The position numbers and the translations under genes were made by a program. Below, piece after piece: positions 21,442 to 32,214 of a stretch of DNA of 48,721 nucleotides; positions within the stretch are counted from its first letter, which is position 1, and every line of letters starts with the position of its first letter. Under the pieces are notes generated by a model that was not told the DNA's origin, did no database searches, and was given only the letters and a program-made list of their open reading frames with translations. The stretch is taken from NCBI GenBank assembly GCA_913055625.1, contig CAJXJW010000012.1, positions 1-48,721 of the forward strand. The letters run 5' to 3'. This DNA comes from an uncultured Pseudomonadota bacterium (GTDB taxonomy: Bacteria; Pseudomonadota; Gammaproteobacteria; Steroidobacterales; Woeseiaceae).

Positions 21442-22776
21442 ATGAGCAGACGTATTTTCGGCACCGACGGCGTTCGCGGCACGGTTGGCAAGGAGCCGAT
21501 GACCGCGGAATTCGCCATGCGGCTGGCCAGCGCGGCCGCGCGCGTGCTGGTGCCCGAGGGTGGAACGGTGCTGATCGGCAAGGACACCCGAGTGTCCGGC
21601 TACATGTTCGAATCAGCGCTGGAGGCAGGTTTTGTCGCGGCCGGTGTCGACGTCCTGCTGCTCGGCCCCCTCCCGACGCCGGGTATCGCCGTGCTGACGC
21701 AGGACTTCAAAGCCGATCTCGGCGTCGTCATCAGCGCGTCGCACAATCCCTATCACGACAACGGCATCAAGTTCTTCGACGGCCACGGTGCGAAGCTGAC
21801 TGATGACGTCGAAAAGGCGATCGAGGAGCAGCTCGCGCACCCGGCGATCACGGTTCCTTCGGCGTCGCTCGGCATGGCGAAGCGCATCGACACCGCGCGC
21901 AGGCGCTACCAGGCGTTCTGCGCGTCCACGATGCCCGGCAACCTGACGCTCGATGGCCTGAAGATCGTGTTCGATGGCGCAAACGGCGCCGGCTACAAGG
22001 TTGGTCCGCGCCTGCTGGCCGACCTCGGTGCAGAGGTCATCCCGATCGGGTGTTCGCCCAATGGCCGCAATATCAATGCCGGCTGCGGATCGACGCAGCC
22101 CGACCTGCTCACGACGACGGTACCCGCCGTCGGCGCCGACATCGGGATTGCACTGGACGGCGACGGTGACCGCGTGGTCATGGTCGACGAGAACGGCGGG
22201 CTGATCGATGGCGACCAGCTCCTGTACATCCTGGCGACGTCGCGGCATGCCAGCGGGACGCTGAAAGGCCCGGTTGTCGGCACCGTGATGAGCAATCTCG
22301 GGCTCGAACACGCGCTTCGCGAGCAGTCCATCGAATTCCGGCGGGCGAGCGTCGGGGATCGTTACGTTCTCGAGGCGCTGCGGGAAAGTGGCGGCACGAT
22401 CGGCGGCGAAACGTCGGGGCACATGATCGTGCTTGACCAGACGACCACCGGCGACGGGCTGATCTGCGCCCTGCAGATTCTCGCCGTCATGAAGCAGTCC
22501 GGCGTGCCGCTGTCGAAGCTCGCGGCCGGCATGCCCAAGTACCCGCAGACCATGATCAACGTCCGCGTATCGAAGAAGATGAACCCGGACGATTCTCCGG
22601 CGATCCGCAATGCGGTCGCGTCGGCGGAGGCCTCGCTGCGCGATTCGGGGCGGATCGTCCTCCGGGCGTCGGGCACCGAGCCGGTCATCCGCGTCATGGT
22701 GGAGGGCAGGGACGAGAACATCGTCCGCGACCTCGCCCAGCAGCTCGCCGACGTCGTGGCCGAGGCGGCCGGCTGA
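21442..22776 (+). CDS. glmM: phosphoglucosamine mutase
   Basis: GlmM converts glucosamine-6-phosphate to glucosamine-1-phosphate for peptidoglycan and LPS precursors. The 444-aa protein begins MSRRIFGTDGVRGTVG. It has the phosphoserine loop VISASHNPYHDNGIK with the active Ser at about residue 100, the metal loop DGDGDRVVMVD, the sugar-binding GGETSGHMI and the phosphate-binding RASGTEPVIRVMVEG. The ATG at 21442 is fixed by the conserved start. Confidence 0.97.
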   Translation: MSRRIFGTDGVRGTVGKEPMTAEFAMRLASAAARVLVPEGGTVLIGKDTRVSGYMFESALEAGFVAAGVDVLLLGPLPTPGIAVLTQDFKADLGVVISASHNPYHDNGIKFFDGHGAKLTDDVEKAIEEQLAHPAITVPSASLGMAKRIDTARRRYQAFCASTMPGNLTLDGLKIVFDGANGAGYKVGPRLLADLGAEVIPIGCSPNGRNINAGCGSTQPDLLTTTVPAVGADIGIALDGDGDRVVMVDENGGLIDGDQLLYILATSRHASGTLKGPVVGTVMSNLGLEHALREQSIEFRRASVGDRYVLEALRESGGTIGGETSGHMIVLDQTTTGDGLICALQILAVMKQSGVPLSKLAAGMPKYPQTMINVRVSKKMNPDDSPAIRNAVASAEASLRDSGRIVLRASGTEPVIRVMVEGRDENIVRDLAQQLADVVAEAAG

Positions 22777-22801
22777 ACGACCGGAAAGGCCCGATTTTCC
22801 G

Positions 22802-22830
22802 TTGATTTAGGGCCGTCCCACCGGTATCCT
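22802..22830 (+). promoter_or_regulatory. sigma-70 promoter of tpiA-secG
   Basis: TTGATT (22802-22807), 17-bp spacer, TATCCT (22825-22830), about 32 bases before the tpiA ATG in the 86-bp glmM-tpiA gap. Confidence 0.5.
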
Positions 22831-22862
22831 TCCGCGCCCTCAGGGACGGATGGAATCCGCAA

Positions 22863-23621
22863 ATGCGCAAACGCCTGATCGCCGGAAACTGGAAGATGAA
22901 CGGCAGCGCGGCCGCAAGCCGCGAGCTGGTCGCCGGCATCGTGGACGGGCTGGGCGCCGCGGAGGGCCCGGAAACGCTGGTCTGTCCGCCGTTTCCGTAC
23001 CTCGCCGCCGTGGCGGCGCAGGCGGAAGGCACGCCGCTGGCCGTGGGTGCCCAGAACGTCTCGGAGCATGCCTCCGGCGCCTATACGGGTGAAACCGCAC
23101 CGGCGATGCTGGTGGACGTCGGATGCCGCTACGTGATCGTCGGCCATTCGGAGCGTCGGTCGCTGTACGGCGAAACGAGTGCGCAGGTGGCAGCGAAGTA
23201 TGCCGCGGCACAGAGCGCCGGCCTGACGCCGATACTGTGCGTCGGCGAGTCGCTGGCGGAACGGGAAAGCGGTGCGACGGAAGATGTCGTTGCCGAGCAA
23301 CTCGACGCCGTGCTCGCACACAGCGGCGTGGCATCGCTGGCGAAAGCCGTCGTGGCTTACGAGCCGGTATGGGCGATCGGCACTGGAAGGGTGGCGACGC
23401 CTGAGCAGGCTCAGGACGTGCACGCGTTCATTCGTGGCCGGGTCGCGGACGGCGACGCCGGCGTGGCGGCCGGCCTGCGGCTGCTGTACGGCGGCAGCAT
23501 GAAAGGCGACAATGCGCCCGGCTTGCTGGCCATGCCGGACATCGACGGCGGCCTGATCGGCGGGGCGTCGCTGAAGGCAGCGGATTTTCTCGCGATCGTC
23601 GCGGCCGCTGCAACGAATTGA
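22863..23621 (+). CDS. tpiA: triose-phosphate isomerase
   Basis: TpiA interconverts dihydroxyacetone phosphate and glyceraldehyde-3-phosphate. The 252-aa protein has the expected catalytic residues: Lys11 in RLIAGNWKMNG, His95 in VIVGHSERRS and Glu167 in AYEPVWAIGTG. The phosphate-binding LLYGGSMK lies near the end. It has its own promoter and is followed by secG after seven bases. Confidence 0.97.
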   Translation: MRKRLIAGNWKMNGSAAASRELVAGIVDGLGAAEGPETLVCPPFPYLAAVAAQAEGTPLAVGAQNVSEHASGAYTGETAPAMLVDVGCRYVIVGHSERRSLYGETSAQVAAKYAAAQSAGLTPILCVGESLAERESGATEDVVAEQLDAVLAHSGVASLAKAVVAYEPVWAIGTGRVATPEQAQDVHAFIRGRVADGDAGVAAGLRLLYGGSMKGDNAPGLLAMPDIDGGLIGGASLKAADFLAIVAAAATN

Positions 23622-23628
23622 GGAATTG

Positions 23629-24054
23629 ATGGATACACTGCAGAAAGTCATCCTGGGCGTGCACACGCTGATCGCGATACTGATCATCGCGCTGGTGTTG
23701 CTACAGCGCGGAAAGGGCGCGGACGCCGGTGCCGGGTTCGGTGCGGGCGCGTCGGGCACCGTGTTCGGTGCGCGCGGTTCGTCGAGCTTTTTTTCGCGGC
23801 TGACGGCCATTTTCGCCACGGCGTTCTTCATCAGCAGCCTGACGCTCGCGTACCTGAGCAGTCAGCACACGGAAGTTCTGCCGGGCAGCCTGCTGGACGA
23901 CGTGGTCGAGGAGTCGCCGTCCATCGACGCGGCCCCGGGAGACGCCGACGTATTGCCTTCGATCGACACCCCGGCTCCGGCGGCGGAGGATCTGCCGGCC
24001 GATGACGATCTTCCGGAGATCGGTGGTGCCGACAGCGAGGACGGCGAGGAATAG
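23629..24054 (+). CDS. secG: protein-export membrane protein SecG
   Basis: SecG is the small accessory subunit of the SecYEG translocon. The 141-aa protein has two membrane segments (about residues 5-23 and 56-74) separated by the Gly-rich cytosolic loop GADAGAGFGAGASGTVFG. It then carries a long acidic, Pro/Ala-rich tail beyond the core domain, longer than in E. coli (110 aa). The ATG at 23629 is preferred over the adjacent TTG because of Shine-Dalgarno spacing. tRNA-Leu begins nine bases after the stop, so the two are probably co-transcribed. Confidence 0.95.
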   Translation: MDTLQKVILGVHTLIAILIIALVLLQRGKGADAGAGFGAGASGTVFGARGSSSFFSRLTAIFATAFFISSLTLAYLSSQHTEVLPGSLLDDVVEESPSIDAAPGDADVLPSIDTPAPAAEDLPADDDLPEIGGADSEDGEE

Positions 24055-24063
24055 TACAATTTG

Positions 24064-24148
24064 GCTCTGGTGGTGGAATTGGTAGACACGCTGTCTTGAG
24101 GGGGCAGTGGCGCGAGCCGTGCGAGTTCGAGTCTCGCCCAGAGCACCA
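24064..24148 (+). tRNA. tRNA-Leu (anticodon GAG)
   Basis: The acceptor GCTCTGG (24064-24070) pairs with CCAGAGC (24138-24144), followed by ACCA. The D-arm is GTGGAATTGGTAGACAC, the anticodon stem CTGTC/GGCAG with GAG at 24098-24100. A long class II variable arm and the T-arm CGAGTTCGAGTCTCG follow. CCA is encoded. The secG-tRNA-Leu(GAG) order matches E. coli secG-leuU. Confidence 0.96.
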
Positions 24149-24161
24149 AGTTTGTGCGAAG

Positions 24162-24185
24162 AACCCGGCCCCTGGCCGGGTTTTT
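24162..24185 (+). terminator. Rho-independent terminator after tRNA-Leu
   Basis: AACCCGGCC (24162-24170), loop CCT, GGCCGGGTT (24174-24182) and a continuing T run. It ends the tpiA-secG-tRNA-Leu unit. Confidence 0.85.
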
Positions 24186-24256
24186 CGTTTGCGGGACGGC
24201 CGGCGGAGTGCGGTGAGGTCGTCCGGCTCGAAGGGCTGTATTCGCGGTGCGGCAGG

Positions 24257-24266
24257 CTGATACAAT
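24257..24266 (+). promoter_or_regulatory. extended -10 promoter element of the nuo operon
   Basis: TACAAT (24261-24266) is preceded by an extended -10 TG (24258-24259) and lies 48 bases before the nuoA ATG. No good -35 is seen at 17 bp. It is the best promoter candidate for the nuo operon in the gap after the tRNA-Leu terminator. Confidence 0.45.
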
Positions 24267-24314
24267 GCGCCGCTCGCACACCGCCAGCATCCAGCACGTT
24301 CCACGCAGGAATAC

Positions 24315-24671
24315 ATGTTACAAGAATACATTCCCGTACTGATCTTCCTCGGCGTCGCGGCAGGAATCGGGCTCGTCCTGCTCGGCCTCGGATTTCTCAT
24401 CGGACATGGCGGCAAGGACAGCGAGAAGCTGTCGCCCTACGAGTGCGGGTTCGAGCCCTTCGACGACTCCCGCATGAAGTTCGACGTGCGTTACTACCTC
24501 GTCGCGATCCTGTTCATCATCTTCGATCTCGAGATCGCATTCCTGTTTCCCTGGGCGGTATCGCTGGACGCCATCGGCGTCTTCGGCCTGCTGGCCATGG
24601 CACTGTTCCTCGCCGTCCTGGTTGTAGGCTTTATCTACGAATGGAAGAAAGGAGCGCTCGAGTGGGACTAG
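24315..24671 (+). CDS. nuoA: NADH-quinone oxidoreductase subunit A
   Basis: NuoA is a membrane-arm subunit of complex I at the quinone-module interface. The 118-aa protein has three membrane helices (about residues 5-29, 60-81, 86-108) and the conserved loop [20 protein letters not shown] between TM1 and TM2. It is first of fourteen tightly packed nuo genes, and its end overlaps the nuoB GTG start by ten bases. Confidence 0.97.
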   Translation: MLQEYIPVLIFLGVAAGIGLVLLGLGFLIGHGGKDSEKLSPYECGFEPFDDSRMKFDVRYYLVAILFIIFDLEIAFLFPWAVSLDAIGVFGLLAMALFLAVLVVGFIYEWKKGALEWD

Positions 24672-25183
24672 CGAGCGAAACGACGCCGGCGCCGGGGTCC
24701 GTTGCGGCCGGCGAGAGCCTGCAGGACAAGGGCTTCGTCGTCACGAGTGTCGACTCGGTCATGAACTGGGCGCGGACCGGTTCCCTGTGGCCGATGACCT
24801 TCGGGCTCGCGTGCTGTGCCGTCGAAATGATGCAGGCTGGCGCGTCGCGCTACGATCTCGATCGCTTCGGCATCATTTTCCGTCCGAGCCCGCGCCAGTC
24901 GGACTGCATGATTGTCGCGGGAACGCTGTGCAACAAGATGGCCCCGGCCCTGCGCAAGGTCTACGACCAGATGCCCGAGCCGCGCTGGGTGATCTCGATG
25001 GGCTCCTGCGCAAACGGCGGCGGCTACTATCACTATTCCTACTCCGTCGTCCGCGGCTGCGATCGCATCGTGCCGGTCGACGTCTACGTGCCCGGCTGCC
25101 CGCCGACGGCAGAGGCGCTGGTTTACGGGCTGATCCAGCTGCAGAACAAGATTCGGCGTACCAGCACGATAGCCAGGTCGTAA
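24662..25183 (+). CDS. nuoB: NADH-quinone oxidoreductase subunit B
   Basis: NuoB carries the terminal [4Fe-4S] cluster N2 that reduces quinone. The 173-aa form has the four ligands Cys51-Cys52 (LACCAVEMM), Cys116 (SMGSCANGG) and Cys146 ([11 protein letters not shown]). It starts from a GTG within the last codons of nuoA. The first ~20 residues are variable, so the exact start is slightly uncertain. Confidence 0.96.
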   Translation: MGLASETTPAPGSVAAGESLQDKGFVVTSVDSVMNWARTGSLWPMTFGLACCAVEMMQAGASRYDLDRFGIIFRPSPRQSDCMIVAGTLCNKMAPALRKVYDQMPEPRWVISMGSCANGGGYYHYSYSVVRGCDRIVPVDVYVPGCPPTAEALVYGLIQLQNKIRRTSTIARS

Positions 25184-25192
25184 TCATCGAAC

Positions 25193-25888
25193 ATGAGTGA
25201 TCGTAACGAGACATTGGCTGCTCGGCTTGGCGAGCGTTTCAATGAACGCCTGGTCCGCGTCGAATCGCACGTCGGCGAACTGACGTTCGAAGTCGACAAG
25301 GCGGACCTCGTCGAGGTGGCGCTGGCGCTCCGCACGGATTTCGGCTTCGATATGCTGATGGACGTCTGCGGCGTGGACTATCTCGTCTACGGCCAGGACG
25401 AATGGACGACGTCCTCGGCGACGGAGACCGGATTCAGTCGCGGTGTCGAACGCGAGCCGGTCATCCTCGACGAGTCCGACACGTTTCCGCCGCGTCGTTT
25501 TGCCGTGGTGTACCACCTGCTGTCGATCGTGAACAACCAGCGGTTGCGGCTGCGCACGTTCACGGGCACCGACAACCCGCCGGTGGTCAAGTCCGTGGTC
25601 GACGTCTGGAACGGCGCGAACTGGTTCGAACGCGAGGTGTTCGACCTGTTCGGCATCCTGTTCGAGGGGCACCCCGACCTGCGGCGAATCCTGACTGACT
25701 ACGGTTTCATCGGGCATCCGTTCCGCAAGGACTTCCCGCTGTCCGGCAACGTCGAGGTGAAGTACGACGCGGAAAAGGGTCGTGTGGCATACCAGCCGGT
25801 GAGCATCGAGCCGCGGACGCTGGTACCGCGCGTCATCCGCGACGACAACCGGTACTCGGCCGACCTGAAGGATCGACCCAATGGCTGA
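25193..25888 (+). CDS. nuoC: NADH-quinone oxidoreductase subunit C
   Basis: NuoC is the 30-kDa peripheral-arm subunit that packs against NuoD. The 231-aa protein has the signature [20 protein letters not shown] and [21 protein letters not shown] stretch of about 35 residues ([20 protein letters not shown] onwards) is inserted before [10 protein letters not shown]. NuoC and NuoD are separate here, unlike the E. coli NuoCD fusion. nuoD starts eight bases before this stop. Confidence 0.96.
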   Translation: MSDRNETLAARLGERFNERLVRVESHVGELTFEVDKADLVEVALALRTDFGFDMLMDVCGVDYLVYGQDEWTTSSATETGFSRGVEREPVILDESDTFPPRRFAVVYHLLSIVNNQRLRLRTFTGTDNPPVVKSVVDVWNGANWFEREVFDLFGILFEGHPDLRRILTDYGFIGHPFRKDFPLSGNVEVKYDAEKGRVAYQPVSIEPRTLVPRVIRDDNRYSADLKDRPNG

Positions 25889-27134
25889 GATTCAGAATTA
25901 CACGATGAACTTCGGCCCGCAGCACCCGGCGGCGCACGGCGTGCTGCGACTGGTGCTCGAGATGGACGGCGAGACGATCCAGAAAGCGGATCCGCACGTC
26001 GGCCTGCTGCACCGGGCCACCGAGAAGCTGGCTGAATCCAAACCGTTCAGCCAGAGCATCGGTTACATGGACCGGCTCGACTACGTGTCGATGATGTGCA
26101 ATGAGCACGGCTACGTGCTCGCGATCGAGAAGCTGCTCGGCATCGAGGTGCCGGAGCGGGCGCAATACATCCGCGTGATGTTCGACGAGATCACCCGCAT
26201 CCTGAACCACCTGATGTGGCTCGGCGCGCACGGCCTCGACATCGGCGCGATGACGATGTTCCTGTACTGCTTCCGCGAGCGTGAAGACCTCATGGACCTG
26301 TACGAGGCCGTGTCGGGCACTCGCATGCACGCAACCTACTACCGGCCTGGCGGCGTTTTCCGCGACCTGCCGGACAGTATGCCGAAATTCCAGGCCTCGA
26401 AGTTCCGCAGCGAGAAGGAGCTGAAGCGGCTGAACGCAGCGCGCGAAGGCAGCATGCTCGATTTCATCGAGGATTTCACGAACCGGTTTCCGGGCTGCGT
26501 CGACGAGTACGAGACGTTGCTGACGGACAACCGGATCTGGAAGCAGCGCACCGTGAACATCGGCGTGGTGTCGCCGGAGCGGGCCATGCAGCTCGGCTTT
26601 TCCGGGCCGATGATCCGCGGCTCCGGCATTGAATGGGACCTGCGCAAGAAGCAGCCTTACGAAGTCTACGACCGCCTGGATTTCGATATCCCGGTGGGCG
26701 TCAACGGCGATTGCTACGACCGCTACCTGGTGCGCGTCGAGGAACTCCGCCAGTCGAACCGGATCATCCGGCAGTGCGTGGACTGGTTGCGCGCGAATCC
26801 CGGCCCGGTCATCGCAGACGATCACAAGATCGTGGCGCCGAAGCGGGTCGAGATGAAGGACGACATGGAATCGCTCATTCATCACTTCAAGCTGTTCACG
26901 GAAGGCTACTGCGTGCCTGAAGGCGAAGCGTATGCCGCGGTGGAACACCCGAAGGGCGAGTTCGGCGTCTATCTCGTGTCCGACGGCGCGAACAAGCCGT
27001 ACCGCGTGAAGATTCGCGCGGCGGGCTTCGCGCACCTGTCCGCGATGGCGGAGATGGTGCAGGGCCACATGCTGGCCGACGTGGTCGCCGTCATCGGCAC
27101 GCAGGACATCGTCTTTGGGGAGGTCGACCGATGA
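25881..27134 (+). CDS. nuoD: NADH-quinone oxidoreductase subunit D
   Basis: NuoD is the 49-kDa subunit forming the quinone pocket together with NuoB. The 417-aa protein has [20 protein letters not shown] with the quinone-site His, [20 protein letters not shown] and a C-terminus ending [18 protein letters not shown]. It overlaps nuoC by eight bases and nuoE by four (ATGA). Confidence 0.97.
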   Translation: MAEIQNYTMNFGPQHPAAHGVLRLVLEMDGETIQKADPHVGLLHRATEKLAESKPFSQSIGYMDRLDYVSMMCNEHGYVLAIEKLLGIEVPERAQYIRVMFDEITRILNHLMWLGAHGLDIGAMTMFLYCFREREDLMDLYEAVSGTRMHATYYRPGGVFRDLPDSMPKFQASKFRSEKELKRLNAAREGSMLDFIEDFTNRFPGCVDEYETLLTDNRIWKQRTVNIGVVSPERAMQLGFSGPMIRGSGIEWDLRKKQPYEVYDRLDFDIPVGVNGDCYDRYLVRVEELRQSNRIIRQCVDWLRANPGPVIADDHKIVAPKRVEMKDDMESLIHHFKLFTEGYCVPEGEAYAAVEHPKGEFGVYLVSDGANKPYRVKIRAAGFAHLSAMAEMVQGHMLADVVAVIGTQDIVFGEVDR

Positions 27135-27622
27135 GCACTGCCGTCGAACTCTCGCAGCACGTGAAGGACGAGATCGAGCACTGGAAGGCCCGCTTCCCGG
27201 CGGACCGGTCGCGTTCGGCGGTCATCGGCGCGCTGCACGCCGTGCAGCACGAGAACAACGGCTACCTGACGGCGGAGCTGATGAACGCCGTCGCCGACTA
27301 CCTCGACTTGCCGACGATCCAGGTCTACGAAGTTGCGACGTTCTACTCGATGTTCCAGACGCGCCCGGTCGGCCGGCACAACGTGGCGATCTGCACAAAC
27401 GTCTCCTGCATGCTGCGCGGCGCAGATGATATCGTCGCGCACACCGAGAAGAAGCTCGGCATCAAGCTCGGCGAGAGCACGCCGGACGGCCGGATCTACC
27501 TGAAGAAGGAAGAGGAGTGCCTCGCGGCCTGCTGCGGCGCGCCGATGATGATGGTGGATCACGTCTATCACGAAAACCTGACGACGGATGACGTCGACAG
27601 GCTGCTGGACGAGCTGGAGTAG
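27131..27622 (+). CDS. nuoE: NADH-quinone oxidoreductase subunit E
   Basis: NuoE is the 24-kDa thioredoxin-fold subunit with [2Fe-2S] cluster N1a in the NADH module. The 163-aa protein has Cys88 and Cys93 in [10 protein letters not shown], and Cys130 and Cys134 in [11 protein letters not shown]. The helical N-terminus includes [20 protein letters not shown]. It overlaps nuoD by four bases and nuoF follows after three. Confidence 0.97.
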   Translation: MSTAVELSQHVKDEIEHWKARFPADRSRSAVIGALHAVQHENNGYLTAELMNAVADYLDLPTIQVYEVATFYSMFQTRPVGRHNVAICTNVSCMLRGADDIVAHTEKKLGIKLGESTPDGRIYLKKEEECLAACCGAPMMMVDHVYHENLTTDDVDRLLDELE

Positions 27623-27625
27623 CGC

Positions 27626-28936
27626 GTGGCGAAGGACTATCCGCAGAATCTCGTCTGCTTCAGCACGTTCGGCGCGGACGCGTCGTACACGCTGGCGACT
27701 TACGAAAAGCACGACGGCTACAAGGCGTGGCGCCGCGTGCTCGCCGGCGAGCTGACGCCCGAGCAGGTGCTCGAGGAAGTCAAGGCGTCGGGCCTGCGTG
27801 GCCGCGGCGGCGCAGGCTTCCCGACCGGGCTCAAGTGGAGCTTCATGCCGAAGGGCACGGACGTGCAGAAGTACCTCGTCTGCAATTCGGACGAGTCGGA
27901 GCCGGGCACCTGCCACGACCGTGAAATCCTGCGCTACAACCCGCATGCGCTTGTCGAGGGCATGGCGCTCGCCGGTTACGCGATGGGCGCGACGGTCGGC
28001 TACAACTATATCCGCGGCGAGTTCATCGACGAGCCCGTGCCGCGCTTCGAGGCCGCGGTGAAGGAAGCCTACGAAGCCGGCCTGCTGGGCAAAAATATCC
28101 AGGGCACGGGCATCGACTTCGACCTGTATACGTTCGTCGGTGCGGGCGCGTACATCTGCGGCGAGGAGACGGCGCTGCTCGAGTCGCTCGAAGGGAAGCA
28201 GGGCAAGCCGCGCTTCAAGCCGCCATTTCCCGCGAACTACGGCCTGTACGGCAAGCCGACGACGATCAACAACACGCAGAGCCTCGCCAGCGTCCCGGCG
28301 ATCATCCGCAACGGGGCGAAGTGGTTCTCGGACCTCGGCCCGGAGAACTCGGGTGGCACGGCGCTGTTTTCCATCTCGGGCCACGTCGAGAAGCCCGGCA
28401 ACTACGAGCTTCCGATGGGTATCCCTTTCGAGGACCTGCTGGCGATCGCCGGCGGCGTCTGGAAGGGACGAAAGCTGAAGGCGGTCATTCCCGGCGGCTC
28501 GTCCTGCAAGGTCCTGCCGGCGGAGATCATCCAGGACTGCACGATGGACTACACGTCCTTGCAGAAGGCGGGCTCGTCGTTCGGCACCGGCGCGGTCATG
28601 GTAATGGACGAAACGACGTGCATGGTGCGCGTGTTGCGACGCATCTCGCGCTTTTACATGGCAGAGTCCTGCGGCCAGTGCACGCCCTGCCGCGAGGGCA
28701 CCGGCTGGCTGTACCGCATGCTGTCGCGCATCATCGAGGGACGCGGCTCGCGGGAAGACCTCGGCAAGCTCGTCGACGTCGCGAACAAGATCGAGGGCCA
28801 CACGATTTGCGCCCTCGGCGATGCCGCCGCGTGGCCGGTGCAGAGCTTCCTGAAACACTACCTGCACGAATTCGAGTACATGATCGAGCACAAGGGCCGG
28901 AGCATCGTCGACGACGCACCGGACGCGGCGGCCTGA
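27626..28936 (+). CDS. nuoF: NADH-quinone oxidoreductase subunit F
   Basis: NuoF binds NADH and FMN and carries [4Fe-4S] cluster N3. The 436-aa protein has the glycine-rich [17 protein letters not shown], the FMN segment [15 protein letters not shown], the [15 protein letters not shown] motif and the cluster ligands [12 protein letters not shown] plus a Cys in [10 protein letters not shown]. The start is a GTG. nuoG begins five bases after the stop. Confidence 0.97.
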   Translation: MAKDYPQNLVCFSTFGADASYTLATYEKHDGYKAWRRVLAGELTPEQVLEEVKASGLRGRGGAGFPTGLKWSFMPKGTDVQKYLVCNSDESEPGTCHDREILRYNPHALVEGMALAGYAMGATVGYNYIRGEFIDEPVPRFEAAVKEAYEAGLLGKNIQGTGIDFDLYTFVGAGAYICGEETALLESLEGKQGKPRFKPPFPANYGLYGKPTTINNTQSLASVPAIIRNGAKWFSDLGPENSGGTALFSISGHVEKPGNYELPMGIPFEDLLAIAGGVWKGRKLKAVIPGGSSCKVLPAEIIQDCTMDYTSLQKAGSSFGTGAVMVMDETTCMVRVLRRISRFYMAESCGQCTPCREGTGWLYRMLSRIIEGRGSREDLGKLVDVANKIEGHTICALGDAAAWPVQSFLKHYLHEFEYMIEHKGRSIVDDAPDAAA

Positions 28937-28941
28937 ATACG

Positions 28942-31110
28942 ATGAGTAACGACACCGTAAACATCGAAGTCGACGGCAAGCCGGTCGAAGCGAAGAAGGG
29001 CGAAATGGTCATCCAGGTCACGGACCGGATCGGCGCCTACATCCCGCGCTTCTGCTACCACGAAAAGCTGTCCGTCGCGGCCAACTGCCGGATGTGCCTC
29101 GTCGAGGTTGAGAAGGCGCCGAAGCCGTTGCCCGCCTGCGCGACACCGGTGGGCGAGGGCATGAAAGTCTTCACGCGCTCGCCGAAGGCGATCTCGGCGC
29201 AGAAGGCCACGATGGAATTCCTGCTGATCAATCATCCGCTCGATTGCCCGATCTGCGACCAGGGCGGCGAATGCGAGCTGCAGGACCTCGCGATGGGCTA
29301 CGGCCGGGACATCTCCCGGTACAACGACGGCAAGCGCGTCGTCAAGGACAAGAACATCGGGCCGCTCGTCTCGACGGATATGACGCGGTGCATCCACTGC
29401 ACGCGCTGCGTGCGCTTCGGCGAAGAAGTGCAGGGCAATCAGCAGCTCGGCACGACCGACCGTGGCGAGAACATGAAGATCGGCACCTACATCGAAAAGG
29501 CCGTCGATCACGAACTGTCCGCAAACATCATCGACCTGTGCCCGGTCGGCGCGCTGAACAACAAGCCGTATCGTTACAGCGCGCGCGCGTGGGAGATGTT
29601 GCAGCGGCCGACGGTCGCGCCGCACGACTGCGTCGGATCGAACCTGTACGCGCACGTCTTGCGCGGTACCGTCAAGCGCATCGTGCCGCGCGAGAACGAA
29701 GCCATCAACGAGACCTGGCTTGCGGATCGCGACCGCTTCAGCTACGAGGCGATCTATTCGCCGGACCGCCTGCTGCGGCCCGCGGTACGCGAGGGCGGAA
29801 CCTGGCGCGACGTCGGCTGGGACGAGGCCCTGGAACTCGCCGCGGAGCGACTGGGGTCCACCGGCAACGGCAGCGCGGGCTTTCTCGCGTCGCCGAGCAG
29901 CACTGTCGAGGAGGGTCACCTGCTGGCCCGCTTGGCGGCGCACCTCGGTAGCGCAAACCTCGACCATCGCATTGCCCGGCGTGACGTCAGCGACCAGCAG
30001 GACGACCCGGCGTTTCCGTCGCTCGGCATGGACATCGCCGCCATCGAGGAGCAGCAGGCGATCTTCGTCGTGGGTTCGCACCTGCGACACGAAGCGCCGA
30101 TCATTGCGCACCGCGTGCGCAAGGCCGCGCTCAAGGGGGCGGCGGTGAGTTTTGCGAGCGCCGAAGTACACGAATACCTGTTCAACGTCGCGAACACGCT
30201 GTCCGGCGCGGGCCTCGTCGAGTTGATGAGCGGCGTTGCGGTTGCGGCATGCGGCGACAAGCTGCCGGATACGGTGAAGGCCCTGTGCGACGGGGTGAAG
30301 CCGACCGACGCGCAGCGAGCCGTTGCGGAGTCACTGTCGTCATCCGAGCGGGCGCTCGTCCTGCTCGGCAACATCGCCGGGCGGCACGCCGCCTTCTCCG
30401 CGGTGCGCTCGCTCGCCGCCGCCATTGCATCAGAGACGGGCGCGGTCTTCGGCAGCCTGTCGGAAGGGGCGAACAGCGCCGGGCTGCACCTGGCCGGCGT
30501 GTTGCCGCACCGGTCTGCAGGGGCGGCGCCGCGCGGAAACGAGGGCAAGGCGACCGCCGACATGCTGGGCGAAGCGCTCGATGCCGTGCTACTGCTGAAC
30601 ATCGAGCCGGACGCCGACCTGCTCGCGGTGCCGAATCCGGTCGAGCGCTTGTCGAAGCAGGCCTTCGTCGTCGCGCTGACGTCGTTCGATTCGGCGGCGC
30701 TGCGGGAGAGTGCCGACCTGCTGTTGCCGGTCGGTACCTGGGCCGAAACGTCGGGCACCTACGTCAACGTCGCCGGGACCTGGCAGAGCTTCGGCGGCGT
30801 GGCGAACCCGGTCGGCGAGTCGCGGCCCGCGTGGAAGGTTCTCCGAGTGCTAGGCAACCTTGTCGAGGCGGAAGGCTTCGACTACGTGAGCAGCGAGGAG
30901 GTTCGCGACGAACTGGCAGAGGCGCTGGGTGATGCCAGCCCGGATACCGCCTACCGCGGCAGCGTTCGCCACGCGAAGCCGAACGGCGCCGACGCACCGG
31001 GTGCCGAGATCGACGTGCCGCTGTACTCCGTCGATGCCATGGTGCGCCGGGCACGTGCGCTGCAGCGGACGCCGGCCGCACTGCGTGCCACGGCGAAGAG
31101 GCCCGGCTGA
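28942..31110 (+). CDS. nuoG: NADH-quinone oxidoreductase subunit G
   Basis: NuoG is the 75-kDa subunit wiring electrons through several Fe-S clusters. The 722-aa protein has the N-terminal [2Fe-2S] ligands ([24 protein letters not shown]). The His/Cys N5 set is in [18 protein letters not shown], and N4 is [10 protein letters not shown] plus [11 protein letters not shown] degenerate molybdopterin-oxidoreductase domain follows. The CxxCxxxC of the extra N7 cluster is absent ([11 protein letters not shown] at that place). It is much shorter than E. coli NuoG (908 aa). Its stop overlaps the nuoH ATG. Confidence 0.96.
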   Translation: MSNDTVNIEVDGKPVEAKKGEMVIQVTDRIGAYIPRFCYHEKLSVAANCRMCLVEVEKAPKPLPACATPVGEGMKVFTRSPKAISAQKATMEFLLINHPLDCPICDQGGECELQDLAMGYGRDISRYNDGKRVVKDKNIGPLVSTDMTRCIHCTRCVRFGEEVQGNQQLGTTDRGENMKIGTYIEKAVDHELSANIIDLCPVGALNNKPYRYSARAWEMLQRPTVAPHDCVGSNLYAHVLRGTVKRIVPRENEAINETWLADRDRFSYEAIYSPDRLLRPAVREGGTWRDVGWDEALELAAERLGSTGNGSAGFLASPSSTVEEGHLLARLAAHLGSANLDHRIARRDVSDQQDDPAFPSLGMDIAAIEEQQAIFVVGSHLRHEAPIIAHRVRKAALKGAAVSFASAEVHEYLFNVANTLSGAGLVELMSGVAVAACGDKLPDTVKALCDGVKPTDAQRAVAESLSSSERALVLLGNIAGRHAAFSAVRSLAAAIASETGAVFGSLSEGANSAGLHLAGVLPHRSAGAAPRGNEGKATADMLGEALDAVLLLNIEPDADLLAVPNPVERLSKQAFVVALTSFDSAALRESADLLLPVGTWAETSGTYVNVAGTWQSFGGVANPVGESRPAWKVLRVLGNLVEAEGFDYVSSEEVRDELAEALGDASPDTAYRGSVRHAKPNGADAPGAEIDVPLYSVDAMVRRARALQRTPAALRATAKRPG

Positions 31111-32186
31111 TGGACGCCATCGTGCAGTACTTCGTCGACGCCTGGAACGCACTTCCGCCGCTGCTGCAGTACCTGACCGTGGTGACGACGAAGATCCTCG
31201 TCGTCACGGTCGGCGTCATCCTGTGCGTGGCGTTCTCGACTTACTTCGAGCGCAAGGTCATCGGCCACATGCAGGGGCGCATCGGGCCGAACCGCGTGGG
31301 CCCTCTCGGGCTCGGCCAGCCGTTCGCCGATGTCATCAAGCTGCTGATCAAGGAAATCGTCGTCCCGACGGCGTCGAACCGGTTCCTGTTCGTCATTGCG
31401 CCGCTGCTGACACTGATTCCCGCGCTCGCTACCTGGGCCGTGATGCCGCTGCACCCGGGCTTCACGATCGCCGATATCAATGCAGGCCTGCTGTACGTGC
31501 TGGCCCTGACGTCGATGGGCGTCTACGGTGTGATCCTTGCGGGCTGGGCCACGAACTCGAAGTACGCGTTCCTGGGCGCGATGCGCTCGGCGGCGCAGAT
31601 CGTCGCCTACGAGATCGCAATGGGCTTTGCGCTGGTCGGCGTGCTGATGGCGGGCGGCAGCCTGAACCTCGGCGACATCGTTGCGAAGCAGGCGGGCGGC
31701 TTCAGCCAGTGGTTCCTGCTGCCGTTGTTCCCGCTGTTCATCGTCTACTGGATTTCCGGCGTGGCGGAGACGAACCGTGCGCCGTTCGACGTGGCGGAAG
31801 GCGAATCCGAGATCGTCGCGGGCTTCCACGTGGAGTACTCGGGCGTGGCGTTCGCGCTGTTCTTCCTCGCCGAGTACGCGAACATGGTCCTCATCTCGGG
31901 CCTGACCGCGATCTTCTTCCTCGGCGGGTGGGCTTCGCCGTTCGAGGGCTGGACGTTCCTCGACGGCACGTTCCTGGCGTTTCTCGCGGCACCGAACTTC
32001 CTGTGGCTGTTCGCGAAGATCGCGTTCTTCATGTATTCGTTCTTCTGGTTCCGCGCGACGTTTCCGCGCTACCGCTATGACCAGATCATGCGGCTGGGCT
32101 GGAAGGTCTTCATTCCGGTCACGATCGTCTGGATTGCCGTGGAAGGCGTCCTCGCGTGGCTGAAAATCGGCCCCTGGGCCGCGTGA
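31110..32186 (+). CDS. nuoH: NADH-quinone oxidoreductase subunit H
   Basis: NuoH is the membrane subunit that links the quinone site to the proton channels. The 358-aa protein has eight or so helices and the family signatures [35 protein letters not shown] and [20 protein letters not shown]. The ATG shares its first base with the nuoG TGA. Confidence 0.97.
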   Translation: MDAIVQYFVDAWNALPPLLQYLTVVTTKILVVTVGVILCVAFSTYFERKVIGHMQGRIGPNRVGPLGLGQPFADVIKLLIKEIVVPTASNRFLFVIAPLLTLIPALATWAVMPLHPGFTIADINAGLLYVLALTSMGVYGVILAGWATNSKYAFLGAMRSAAQIVAYEIAMGFALVGVLMAGGSLNLGDIVAKQAGGFSQWFLLPLFPLFIVYWISGVAETNRAPFDVAEGESEIVAGFHVEYSGVAFALFFLAEYANMVLISGLTAIFFLGGWASPFEGWTFLDGTFLAFLAAPNFLWLFAKIAFFMYSFFWFRATFPRYRYDQIMRLGWKVFIPVTIVWIAVEGVLAWLKIGPWAA

Positions 32187-32214
32187 TGGCGCGCATGCCG
32201 TCACAGGTTGGTTT

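Noticed and set aside
25193..27134. Split of an ancestral nuoCD fusion by frameshift
   Set aside because: Separate nuoC and nuoD with an 8-base overlap and normal ends are the common arrangement outside enterics.
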